This document shows positions 32,004 to 42,532 of a DNA stretch of 64,000 bases, piece by piece. The notes below the pieces were generated by a model, which searched no databases, was not told the DNA's origin, and worked only from the letters and a program-made list of their open reading frames with translations. Location: positions 1 through 64,000 of the forward strand of contig JABYQR010000050.1 in assembly GCA_022592445.1 (NCBI GenBank), read 5' to 3'. The DNA comes from Cytidiella melzeri. Taxonomy: Eukaryota > Basidiomycota > Agaricomycetes > Polyporales > Irpicaceae. The position numbers were made by a program, and so were the translations under genes. Each line of letters starts with the position of its first letter. Position 1 is the stretch's first letter.

Positions 32004-32993
32004 GGGGGGGGGGGGTGCGGGATGGTCGTTCACGCCTTGGGTTTCAGTAGGCTCAGCGTGTTTTCTATAATGTTCTTGCTGTCGTTTTTTATTTGTAGGA
32101 GGGGTCCATGTCTTCGTGGTTTCTCTTGCCCCTACACGTTATTGTTATTTTTATCATTTGCAGTTCGAATTGGTCGTCCACGTTGTGTCCTGCGACGGGC
32201 TCAGTGCTCTCTGTTCCGCGGTCAGGCCCCCCCCTCTCGCTTCCTCATAGGGCGGTCGCCCTCTCTTCCTCTTCTGAGTGGTGGTCTTTGTACCACTAGG
32301 GGTTGTCGTCGCCAGATTACTTCTGGGGGGTGCGTTGAGTTCGTTTTCTTAGTGTTGCTGTTCTCACTCTGGGTTGGTCTTTCTTAGCGTGTCTCTCAGC
32401 GGGTTCAATGTGGTCTGTTCTGTGCTATGGTCTCGCGTTCAATGTACATTCGGGACGGTTTATCCCCGTTCTCTCTGCATGGTTCTTGCCCTGTGAGGGG
32501 TATTGTTGCCGGCTCGTTTCTGGAGTACGTTGGGGTTGGACGCTCAACACGTCCTGTTGGCTACGAGCATGTTCCCGCTGTGTTCGCTTTTTATACACGT
32601 TCTGGCTCTCTCGTGTTGGTTAGAGACTTTACGTTCGTTGTAGTATGGTCTTAGAGTGGGTTTGTCTCGGTTTCTTAGTGTAGAGTCGCGTGTCGTTTTG
32701 CCCGCTCCCAAATGGAGTCGACAGGATGGGGAACCATGAGAGTAGGGTTTCTACTCTCTGCAACTCTCGTTGCGCACCCTCAGAAGGTTCTCTTCTGTGT
32801 TTTGAGAGCCCTTCTTAGGGGCTCCCTAGGCTAGCGCCTGGATGCGATGGTGGACGTCCTTTCCCTTGACAATGCGCGAGTCGGGCTCGGCTTTCATCAG
32901 CCAGTGCTGTACCATGGTGCTGAACGTCCCTCCCGGCGACCTCGCGAGCAAGTGCAGCTGTAGCTGGTCGACGAGCAAGGGGGATGAGGAGTG
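31567..32993 (-). other. LINE 5' region with internal A30/C13 tract
   Basis: 1.4 kb without a convincing ORF. At 31973-32015 the + strand has T30 followed by G13, i.e. C13-A30 on the LINE strand, followed by two more A runs split by G. A short ORF at 33017-32826 (ending GKDVHHRIQALA) crosses the target-site border and is not assigned to the LINE. Confidence 0.6.
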
Positions 32994-33009
32994 AACTGCG
33001 CTCGGTCTC
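32994..33009. repeat. Target duplication of the LINE, right copy
   Basis: AACTGCGCTCGGTCTC, identical to 14523-14538. It marks the 5' end of the LINE and the end of the transposon block. Confidence 0.9.
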
Positions 33010-33406
33010 AAAGTCACGCATGTCTCGATATTGTTCGTAAAAACTACTCTACATGTACACAGAGCAATCGGGCTACTGAAGCAGCTTTCAATGCAATATT
33101 AGTCACTTTGCTTTTGCAAGATGGTCATAAAATATGCAGTACATCAGTCAGAATCTTTATCTGAGTAAAGTACAGAAACTCACTGCTTTGTCTCTACCGA
33201 CTTCGCATTTATAATACTTTTCTTACAACAAAATAATGCTATAGTCGTCCTTTATTGCTCACAGTATACTTAGAATATTCGGACGTGCGCAAGTATCGAA
33301 AGTACTAGTGTTCGTAAAAACAGGTGTTTACGAACACTGCATCAACGATAGTAAAGGCTGTCGAATTGAGAGACACCTTGCTCTTTGTCTCTCTCCACAA
33401 CTTTCA
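33010..33406. other. Upstream region of the methyltransferase gene
   Basis: AT-rich, no ORF. GTTCGTAAAAAC occurs at 33039-33050 and 33310-33321, with an inverted GTTTACGAAC next to the second copy, a possible small stem. Likely the promoter region of the gene that starts at 33407. Confidence 0.5.
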
Positions 33407-34653
33407 ATGGCTTCAGACCCGAATTTTCCTGCAAACCTTGACATCAAACCATATCGTGTTTCCGGAGACAGCTTCGGATTTGACGAAGCATCTCAGACTG
33501 AGACGATCAGGAAATACGGAATAGCTGGCAGGGTCTGGTGAACGCACTGTTTTTTCTCGCGACCCCCAGCTGTCTTTCTCACCCACCAGTGGTCTACCGC
33601 TGATATAGGGAAGCTTCTCATGCTTTGAAGACATATATTGAAGGCGCAGCCAACCTTCAATTCGACCCACCTTTTCTGCAAGCCGGGGGTGTAAGCTCCG
33701 AATTCCCAGTACTTCTCGAGCTCGGTAGTGGCACTGGGATTGTGGCATCCGCTCTCGCCCAACATCTGTCTGGTACACGCTATACGCTATTTGCTACCGA
33801 TCTCCCTGAGGTCTGTCCTTTGCTGGAGAAGAACCTGACTAGGTACACTCGGAAATCCTCAGAATGTGCGCCACATGGACAGTCAGTCCGGTCGGTATTC
33901 GTGCGGCCTCTCGCATGGGGCAACGAGGAGCACGCTTTGAAACTCGCAGAAGAACTCCCGCACTCTACCTCACCGTATGGGGATATCGCTCACACCTGCT
34001 ACTTGACACACATCATCTGCAGCGATTTGGTGAGTGAGCTTCGTATCGTCATATCCCACAATACATCCGGCATTAGAAGGCGTGTGTTGCGTGCCCGGAT
34101 AACACCACCACATTGTTCATCCTACGCCGGCGCATGATTCTTTGCTATAACCATGCGTGTTTTCACTGGATGGTTCTCACATTTGATGTTATGGACATAG
34201 GTCTACTTTCCAGAGCTACTCGCACCGCTTCTTCGAACACTCATACACGTCACCTCCCCGCCACTTGCACCTCCACATGGATCTGGCCGTGCTCCCAAGG
34301 TTGTCATATCGTACAAAATCCGAAGTCTATCCAAAGAGACAGCGTTTTGGGCCGCCTTTGGGCTATGGTTCTCATTCGAGCCAGTGCTGGTCAGATCCCG
34401 ACGTTCCTACGAAGATGGACCACGAGCTGCAGGTTGGGGTGGTGCTGTGTGTTGGGACGCGTGGACGCGTTTGGGATCGTCCGATGATAGCGATGCTTTT
34501 GTCTTCGTTGCCAGACGAAGATCAGAGTCTCTGGACTGGGTAATGCCGCCTGGAGACTCGGAATTGTTGGACGGAGTAGGAGCTAGAGGTTCCAGCGATA
34601 GAAAGAGCGACGACACGTTCGAAGAACTGTTGCTGATGCAGCTGGAGGCATGA
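33407..34653 (+). CDS. METTL21-like protein methyltransferase, 334 aa
   Basis: Exons 33407-33537, 33609-34029 and 34201-34653 join to 1005 nt in frame. Exon 1 ends in IAGRVW and joins EASHALKTYIE, the usual start of the fold. Motif I is LELGSGTGIV at about residue 80. A motif-II-like LFATDLPEV follows, then ICSDLVYFPELLAPLL, which corresponds to the substrate-facing DxxY-type motif of the METTL21/FAM86 group (Methyltransf_16). The C terminus is acidic and extended. Such enzymes methylate lysines of proteins such as elongation factors or chaperones with S-adenosylmethionine; the substrate here is unknown. It is the first host gene beyond the transposon block. Confidence 0.85.
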
Positions 34654-34806
34654 AGGTATGTTCGATGATAGCAATTGTAATAAAGGTATGTAGACATAAC
34701 CCAAGTCCGCTGAAGATACAAAAATCCATCGAAGAGATATCCCTCACCATTTCCAATTACACATGTCCGATACAGAGAGAGCTAAGACATGTACACGGTA
34801 GCCCCC
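34654..34806. other. Short 3' intergenic region
   Basis: Convergent ends of the methyltransferase and arrestin genes; nothing else seen. Confidence 0.5.
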
Positions 34807-36590
34807 TCATTGGAAGCCTCCGTAATGAATGAACCTAGTAGACGATGAGTGAGTTCAGGTTACTCAGGGAATAGTGTATTTTGGACTCACCGCTGATCTC
34901 CATTTTCGAGATATCCGGCTGCAGCGTTCCACGTATGTTCTGTAGCGTGAACATACCCAGGCGGAGCATACGACTTTGGAGTGATCCCAGGGGCATTCAA
35001 CGCGCCTATAGTCACCCTCTCAGTCAACAGAGGCGTAGTTGGATTTGTACCCACGAATCCCGGTGCCTGTGAAGGGTACATGCAAACATCATACTACCGT
35101 CGCCGAGAGGATGGTACCTTTCCACTGTGAGTGATATGCCGTTTACGCAAGCGTAGATATCGAGTTACTCACCCTGAGCGCAAAGGTTGGGAACGTGAAT
35201 GTAGGCCTCAAAGTTTTCTTGATTTCCAGCTCGCCTTGCAACCTCCGCTTCAGTGGCTCTGAGCTGCCTTCTGGTGAGGGCCAGAAGCCTGCGGTACCCA
35301 TCACTTCACGGACAACGTTCGAACTGTTTCCCGCGGCCTGCCGCGTGGCAACTGCGCCTATCAAGCGTTCGCGCACGAGGACGACCTTCACCGCTGTGGG
35401 TGTGCAAAGCAAATCGAGCGCCTGCTGGTCATCCGAGCTGAAGGACACGAAGATGGGTACTGGCGACCCAGCAGCGTACGATAACTGTTGAACACGGTAA
35501 GCGTGTGGAAAATGACACACAGTCGCATGTGGGTTTGGTCACTTACCGGTTTCGCAAGTGAAATCTGGAGCCTCGCTGTCAGTCAAGTTATTGCTCCCGT
35601 GGAATATGCCAGACAGCTGGGTGGTGGTTTGCTTACCGTGCAGTCGATGTGGACCTCCCGGGTCTTGAAGAGTGTGCCTGTTACTCGCACTTGCGAACAC
35701 GTGTGCCAGCCTTCGGGATCTCCATCTGGACCGACTAGGTTGGTGCCTTCCAAGTAGGCTGCTTGCCGCAATGGAGAAGGTGGCTCGGCTCGGCTGAGTG
35801 GCGTGTAATATATGCTGGTGCTTAGTCTGTATGCCTTGTAGGTTTAATATCGATGGAGAGATTGTACGTGGGCAGCTTCAACAACGACTTACATCTGATT
35901 CACTCTCAATGCACCTCTCTTGACCGTTACGGTAAGCTTATAATCGATATAGGCAGGACTGGCGCGTTCTGGTAATAATTCAGTATGGTGCTTGAGAGAG
36001 CTGGGCTTGAAGTATATACCACTGAATGTTGGAGGTAGCTTGTATGGCTCAGGCTTGCCTTTCGGCCTGTCTGCGACGTCAACCTCGGGAGGGATCGGTA
36101 TTGTGAAGGGCCACGACATCTTGCCATTCGGCGCCTTGCCCGACACCTTTGCATTCCACAGCTCTTTGGTGGAAGTGAGGAATATTAGCTCTTCCTGGCC
36201 TATAGCGGTCACGCCGCCGGTCAACTTAGAGAGTCTGATTGTCAGCAGGAAAATAACGAGTAGAAGCAAAACTGCACCCGGATGGATACCGACCGCGATG
36301 GACACAGCTTTTGCGTCTGTTTTGTCAAAGTCGACTTCGACCGTTCCGCGAATGGTGTCCCGCTCGCAAAACAATGGCCAGGTCTTCTTCTCCTTTGCGC
36401 GGCTCTTGACGTGCATCCACACAAAGGGGCGACTCTTTGAGTCTTGCAGGGTGTATACCTGTTCGAGGAGCTCGACGCTCTGCACCGAGGTGAACGATGC
36501 CCTGCTGTATCGAGGAAGCATCGAATTGTACATCTCGGGGCGGGTTCGTCCTGCAGATGAATCCTGCTGTGCCTCGGAGCTCTTGTCCAT
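34807..36590 (-). CDS. Arrestin-like protein, about six exons
   Basis: Probable exons: 36590-35893, 35826-35637, 35575-35547, 35484-35173, 35093-34891 and 34834-34807. The N-terminal arrestin fold has GTVEVDFDKTDAKAVSIAV, LTGGVTAIGQEELIFL, MSWPFTIPIPPEV and YIDYKLTVTVKRGALR. The C-terminal fold has HTCSQVRVTGTLF, SYAAGSPVPIFVSFSSDDQQ, FTFPTFALR joined to YDVCMYPSQAPGFVG, and KSYAPPGY near the end. Fungal alpha-arrestins link membrane proteins to ubiquitin ligases; here only the fold is claimed. Two oddities: a hydrophobic insertion (HPGAVLLLLVIFLLTI) where KGQ-like residues are expected, with no consistent intron, and a 29-nt exon 3 that leaves the frame by one base, so exon 3 or the assembly is wrong. 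Confidence 0.75.
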
Positions 36591-37287
36591 CTGGCTAACA
36601 CGGATCCTGGATTGGGCCACGGAGAAGGTTGAATTTATAGTGGCCAGGCAGGAAAACGAGTGACCGCACAAGTTCACAGGTTCATGGTGTGGTGAGATGC
36701 TTCACGGTGTATTTGAATCAGAACGCACAAGACGCACAGTATGTTGCATGTGCTCGCTAGGTCGAACCACCCGCGCGCCACGATGTGTCTGACTGGTGCG
36801 GACGCAGTGCTGCACATGCTACCTGAGATCTGAAGAGGTCGCCGTCTCAGGCAGAAAAGGCTGCGACGACCGTAGACGCGTCTTGAGGCCTGTTCGTGTT
36901 CTCTGACGGTGGGATACGCGGGTTCATGCTGTTTGGCGCGCATCTCACCATGGTTCTCTTCCACACGGACGACGAGACTCGACGGAATGAAAGCCTAAAA
37001 GTATATGGCAGACGTGGCATGAGCGTGTGCTCGGCCAGGATTACTGATTATGGGTGAACTATGTACAGAAGAACGTGCTAGGGTAGTATTAGACGGCTTT
37101 AGACGACCGCTACTGCGGGCGAAACTAACGCTACAAGACAACAAGGACAGCATCGACGACAACAACGGCGAAAATAGAGAGCAAAGGATTAGGAATGTGT
37201 AGTAGGACTGTAACGTAGCAGACCGTGTGGTGGAGCGAATTAGAGAGAGTGTATGTTGGCACTATTGCTTCCGGAGCGAGACGATTA
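36591..37287. other. Intergenic region
   Basis: Promoter side of the arrestin gene and 3' side of the Zn2Cys6 gene. No further gene supported. Confidence 0.5.
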
Positions 37288-37677
37288 TTATTTCTGGGCA
37301 GAACTGCGGCAAGTTATCAATCAGCATGTGGGACGCTCGAGAACAGAAGGGAACAGACTCACACGGGCACATAGCTGCAAAGAATGTTTCGTTTGTGGCA
37401 GTTGGCACATGTGGACCTGCCGTCGCATTTCAGTTTGCGACCTACGTCGACAAGCACATGAGTTCTTTGCAAAGAAAAACGCGCTGTACAACTGTTCTTC
37501 ACACATACCTCGACAGAAGACACACGCCATAGGTGTCCTGCGTGGGGTCCTGGGGCGGTAGGATGTTTCTCCGTCCGAGTCGTTGCCACTGGTGTAGTAG
37601 GAACGAGGGCTCTGAGCAGCGGTCAGCCGACGCGACAACGACACGAAAGAGTGGACACGTACCTGGGGAGCATCCAT
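37288..37677 (-). CDS. Very small Zn2Cys6 protein, about 87 aa
   Basis: Exons 37677-37509, 37441-37363 and 37303-37288 give 264 nt in frame. The start is MDAPQVRVHSFVSL; an upstream in-frame ATG would add 19 residues. After a Ser/Arg-rich leader comes a complete fungal zinc cluster, CX2CX6CX5CX2CX6C (ACVFC, KLKCDGRSTC, ANCHKRNILC), split by the first intron after ACVFCR. The protein then ends within about 8 residues. Zn2Cys6 clusters bind CGG-type DNA sites, but usual regulators have a long middle domain. This one would bind DNA without an activation region, or the last exon joins further coding sequence I did not find. Confidence 0.7.
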
Positions 37678-39880
37678 ATTATTATAAGAATGATAGAGAA
37701 AAGAAAAGGGTGGGAGGTAAAAGTGTTGGATCACCTGCTTGGCCTGCGCAAAGGGTTATATAGGCATGGAGCGCGGCTACTGGCCTTGAGACGGCGCGAG
37801 CCTTAGATCGTGGCCTGCCGAGAATGAATGTTAGTCGGGAATAAATAAACACCATTGACATGAAAGGAAAATACGGTGACGACGGCGTCGGTTGCAACCT
37901 GGCGTGACTCAGGACGTGTTTCAACCTAAGGCTGGGCGCCGAGGCAAAGTAGGCATTACATCACCTCGAAATACGCTCGAGTTTGAAACGTATCGCTTAG
38001 GCCGTCGGGAGATCTGAGCAACCGATTAGGCAAATTGGTTAGAGCCCTGAAAGTAGCCTCCGGTGGCGCTCCCGCCGCCGACACCTGGCTCGGGCTCGCC
38101 TTCCGACGTGCCTCAGCGCACTGCAAGTCAATGCCAGCGGGCAACAGGGCGACGCTCCATGGGTGTGTTGTGCAAGGCGGTAAATGGTCGTTCAGGAGGG
38201 TCGCCCGCGTCAAATTGGCGACTGCGCGCCATCAGTCCTCGCCGAAGCGGATAGCTTGATTGGCGGCTCGTACGCTCGGTGCCCGACAGCCCGTGGCTTT
38301 CGTGCACTTGTGTTCAAGCAAACTTTCCAAAAGGGTTAGTTTCCTTCGCGGGAGGATCGGATCTCACATATCCGCTGGTTGGTTCCCATGCCACGAGAAT
38401 CTCGCTAACTCGATACGGCCCTCGACGACGTTGGCAACGGTCGATCTTTGACTTTTTCGTTCGCCCCTGCTGCAGGCCAGCGTGTCTGAATGAAACCTAC
38501 TAAAGTTGACTTGGCCGCGAATTGCGATCAGCCTTTGCAAATACTTCACAATTAGTGCGAGACCACAGTCGACTGTCAACTCCAAACCGCCGACGTCCCT
38601 GGAAAGCAGCCACAAAATCCAATTGTGCCCGCCCAAGCAGATGAGGGCAGTGTCGTCAGCAGCAGCAGTAGTAGGTCGTCATCAAGTTCACACTTCGTAC
38701 ACTGTCGCAAGCTTATTTGCGTATGTATCACGAATGAGCTATTGAATGACGTCTGTCTCTGTGACGATGGAAAAGAGCTCACCAGAGGGTCTCACAAGCC
38801 AAGTAACGCTTTTCTGTCGGCGGTGCGCCCATCGCAAAGACCGAATTAGACAAGTTCTACAGCGGCGTGACTTGCGCGATCCCTGATGAGACTCGGAGAT
38901 GTCAACAAAGTGTAGAAATCTGGAAGGACTGGAATAGAAATAGGCGCGGGAGAGCATTCTGGGTATAGACTGTGCCGAAAGCCTTCTTCAGTTGAGTGGC
39001 CCTGGAATCCAGGGGCGGTGACGGTGACCCTTTGCGCCTATACAAGGCCGTGTCAATGACGAACGGGTAATCCGCAAGATGATCAAATGGCCATCCGTCT
39101 GTACGTGAATGCTCCTAAACTGACACTTCTCTCATGGCCATCTAGGACCTACAGAGCTTGGCTGTTAGTAGATAGTAGCTGCTGCATTAAAAGGGCAAAG
39201 TCTTCACATGCAGAATTTGTGGCATTATCCTCACAATCTCTACTGCGGAAAGTCAGTTGAGAAGTTGAATGCAGACAAAAGAGACGACGAACGTCAAACA
39301 CTGCCAAGAGCGACCAGGAACATATTGGCGACTCAAAGGATCCAGGACACCGCCAGACTGGGCGTCAAAATGAACAGCGGATCGGACGCTATATGCCCAA
39401 GGACGAGTTGAACATCTTGTGAATTTCAGAGTAACGCGTTACGTCTAGGTCTAGTAGACGTGCAAGGGTTCAAAAGGGCCAGAATGACAGGGTCAAACTT
39501 GTCAACGCTGGAATGCACTGCTACATAAATGAGTCAGCAAACTAACGGTACCGGTGCCATATGTGGTACTACGTACATGTACCGTCTGTATTAGACTGCG
39601 TGATATTGGTACTGCATCCACAAAGCTTGTGAACTTACTTGTGCGCAATTCGGAATGACCTAAAACGTCGTGGACAGCGCAGCACGCTCACATGCATGGT
39701 GAGATCTAATAAGATTGGAAGATGGTGGTGGAGAGAGAAAGAGATGCGACGGCGGGCAGTGGCACAAAATTGAAAACACTTCAACCCGAGCCACGTGATA
39801 TCCACGTGATGAGCGCCTACGTTGTCACGACCTGTTAGTGTTGAGCCATTTCGAACAAACGACGCGTTCAAATTCCAAAC
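37678..39880. other. 2.2-kb region without a supported gene
   Basis: Only short ORFs on both strands (e.g. 38035-38259), without recognisable motifs or splice-consistent extensions. A CAG/TCG-rich stretch at 38655-38690 is low complexity. Confidence 0.5.
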
Positions 39881-41498
39881 ATGTCTTTGTGAGTCCGTTG
39901 TTATTATTGTGCGGAAGACAAGCTCTGATCAATGCCTTGTAAAGCTCAGCTTTTGCCAAGCCGGCTGGGTCATCGATCTTTGGCCAAGGAACGACACAAC
40001 CCCAGACTTCGATCTTTGGGAACACAACGCAGCAAGCCCAACCACAACAACAACAGCAGCAGCAGCAGCAGCAAGGAAACTCATTGTTTGGTGGTAGTCT
40101 TCTTGGACAACAGCCTCAGCAGAACCAGCAGCCTAGCTCGTCGAATCCGTTGTTCGGAAGCACGACTGGCCAGCAACAGCAACAGCAGCAGCAGGGAAAC
40201 TCACTGTTTGGTGGTAATTTTCCTGGACAACAGCCACAGCAAAATCAGCAGCCTAGCTCGTCTAATTTGTTGTTCGGAAGCACGACTGGCCAGCAACAGC
40301 AGCAGCAGCAGGGAAACTCATTGTTTAATGGTAGTCTCCTTGGACAACAGCCACAGCAAATCCAACAGCCTAGCTCATCGAATTCGTTGTTCGGAAGCAC
40401 GACTGGCCAGCAACAGCAACAGACGACGCAGCCATCGTCTTTCGGAGGGTTTAACTTTGACAGGACGTTAGTATTCGTGCTGCATACATACTCTCATTCT
40501 AACCTGAATCGAACTATTTAGTGCGCTGACAACGCAATCAATGGGGACGCCTTTGTTCGTAAAGTCGACCAAATTCAATGATTTACCCGACCAAGTCAAG
40601 AGGACGCTGGAAAGTATAGAGTACGTGGGTTCGTAAACTATGCCGCGAGCGTGATTCTCATTCATCATCAGCACACACATTTCAGGTCGTGTGCAGATCA
40701 GCAATGATCTCAAGCAGAGGAAACTCGGGGAAGAGGCCACCAAGGGTCAGGAGCTGCTACGGAGTGTGCATAAGGCTAGTCTGTTCTCCCTTGCCAGTCG
40801 TCCGCCATGTTGATGAACCGGCGGATGTGTAGGAGCTCGTCAGCGTTATCACCGTGTTACAAAATGACGTGCACCATACGCGAGACCTCAAAACCAAGAC
40901 GGATCAGACAGTCCAAGACACCATTGTTGCCACTCGCATCATTGACGGCTTTCGAAACCCCCAACAGAGCGGCCAGTATTTGAAGACTTATGCTTCGTTC
41001 CCACTGGAGTGAGTCGTCTGTCATCTATCAGCGCCAGTCCTATGTTGATGTGGCGCAGGTTTTTCGAAAGGGTGACGGAGGAGATGCGTACCCGTCTACG
41101 TTGGTACAAGTTGACTATTGAGGTTAGTTTTTGTTTGTATAGGCATCCGTATCCTTGCTCAAACCCTGGATGCTATCGAAGCAAATTGAGCGGAAACTTG
41201 CCTCAATCGCGTCACAGTCGCAGCCCACACCGCACGGTACTTTTTCTTCCCAGTATAGCGTCATGAAACACACATTTATGACTGCATGATAGCGATTTCT
41301 TCCACCCTGCAAGCGCAGCACGCCATCTTTGTCTCGCTAGCGAGCAAGACGGCAGTTTTGGATGCCGAGTTGCAGAAAATCAAGACGCTGTACACGCAAT
41401 TATGGCGAGCAAAGACAGGGAGCAGGAGAGATCCGTTCAACGAACTGGACAGAGGCACTGGCGCTGATTTTGGTATGGACGGGTTGAATGGGAAGTGA
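39881..41498 (+). CDS. NUP49: Nucleoporin NUP49 (p58/p45 family), GLFG type
   Basis: A tiny first exon ATGTCTTT (39881-39888) joins 39945 to give MSFSAFAKPAGSSIFGQ. FG and GLFG-like repeats and poly-Q tracts fill the N-terminal half. The coiled-coil half has KFNDLPDQVKRTLESIE, NDVHHTRDLKTKTDQTVQD, SGQYLKTYASFPLEFF, RWYKLTIE, QIERKLASIASQ, and the family end ELQKIKTLYTQLWRAKTG, RRDPFNELDRG. It would form the Nsp1-Nup57-Nup49 complex in the central channel of the nuclear pore. Introns lie at about 39889-39944, 40468-40521, 40621-40671, 40779-40828, 41010-41058, 41122-41169 and 41237-41288. The fourth has no GT donor that fits, and an in-frame TAG lies at 40826-40828 if it is read through, so that join is open. 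Confidence 0.85.
40075..40432 (+). repeat. In-frame 117-120-bp coding repeat in NUP49
   Basis: Three copies starting GGAAACTCA at 40075, 40195 and 40312. Each encodes a GNSLFGG or GNSLFNG opening, LGQQPQQ-type Gln, QQPSSSN, LFGSTTG and a Gln run. High similarity between copies suggests recent expansion. Confidence 0.9.
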
Positions 41499-42532
41499 TT
41501 GGCTTTGCCATCCTGTATGTTTTGTGTTCTACGCTTGCGCTGTCCATTTCTTTGCGTATCGTATACATATCGACTTCCCTGACGCTGACGGCCGGAGGTG
41601 GTTGCGAAACCCATGTTGCGGATTGCAGGGTCACTGAACGCTTCTATCTCATGCCGTTAGGTCTCTGCACGACGCGCTTGTACACGCTGTGACATGTCCC
41701 GCACCCAGTGCACTCCGGATTCGCAACAATGAGCTCGTAGTTCCCTCCACAGCTTCATGGGTTATGAGTAAAGAGTCGAGTCACGCTGCTGAGGGGGAAA
41801 ATGAATTACGCTCAACATGTGAACACGCAAACGCGACAGTGCATGCCGTGACTAAGGCGGCAGCATTGCTGGCAAGTTCAGCAACATCTGCATCGGATAA
41901 TGTAGATACGTTACCACGGAGCGGCCTGCTAGTATAAACGAGTATTGAAGGACCACTCATACTAGCCTCGTCCTGGAATACATGCGATGACAGGCTACCA
42001 GGGTCGAGAGGTGCCAGTAGGAATCTGTGCGCGTAGCGTTATGTTCTACGAACTGTAGATTCTCGAGGTATCGAGAACTATGGAGAATAGATTAGCGACG
42101 CCTTGCCGTTTTCTTGCCTGTCTAGAAGTCAAGCTAAGCTAAGCTTGTCAGACTCGTGTTGAATATTGGCCTTAAGAGCGTGGCCAGGAAAGAATGACTG
42201 GTGTGTTACGGACATGGTTTTTTCTTTCTTATTATCTTAGTTTATGAAGGTCCTTGCGGTTACGGACATGGTTATGGTTCATGGATTCTCTCGAACGTGA
42301 TGGGACTGCGTGTGACTCACTCACGTGCGTTCTGTCACACCGCGTCTGGTCAGTGTCTGGTCTCTCGCTGGCGGGCTCATTTTGCCTCTCTTCTTCGTAG
42401 CCCACTGTCTGTTCTCGACACAAACTACACGGGAGCGTGCGTTTCATGATAATATACCCTCACCACAAACGGGGAAAGCGCACATAGCGAATAATTGCAG
42501 ACAGCAACCTTCAAACTTTTGCCACTCAAATC
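41499..42532. other. Intergenic region
   Basis: No supported gene. GTTACGGACATGGTT occurs twice near 42206-42270. ORFs at 41689-41937 and 42201-42449 lack recognisable motifs. Confidence 0.5.

Larger units (their letters stand above)
14539..32993 (-). mobile_element. Very long LINE (about 10.9 kb without the nested element B)
   Basis: A T24 run at 14539-14562 (A24 on the coding strand) marks the 3' end, and the 16-bp duplication at 14523-14538 and 32994-33009 brackets the whole unit. Inside, on the - strand, are an upstream ORF (30922-31566), ORF1 with a CCHC knuckle (27988-30281), and ORF2 with apurinic endonuclease, RT and RNase H (27438 to 14692). Element B (16628-24151) interrupts ORF2. 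Taking out element B and one TTGAG leaves about 10.9 kb, longer than the 6-8 kb usual for fungal LINEs. Gene order and RNase H suggest the Tad1-like group; the clade is inferred. Confidence 0.88.

Noticed and set aside
31960..32015. T30/G13 tract as the 3' end of a separate full LINE
   Set aside because: No target duplication next to it, and the adjoining sequence does not resemble the LINE 3' end at 14563-14691. The 16-bp duplication brackets the larger unit. Kept only as a possible chimera.
32826..33017. ORF ending GKDVHHRIQALA as a host gene fragment
   Set aside because: It crosses the LINE target duplication, so its start would be outside and its end inside the LINE. It looks protein-like, but I cannot place it.
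38035..38259. ORFs in the 37678-39880 region
   Set aside because: Short, different on each strand, no motif, no consistent exon chain.
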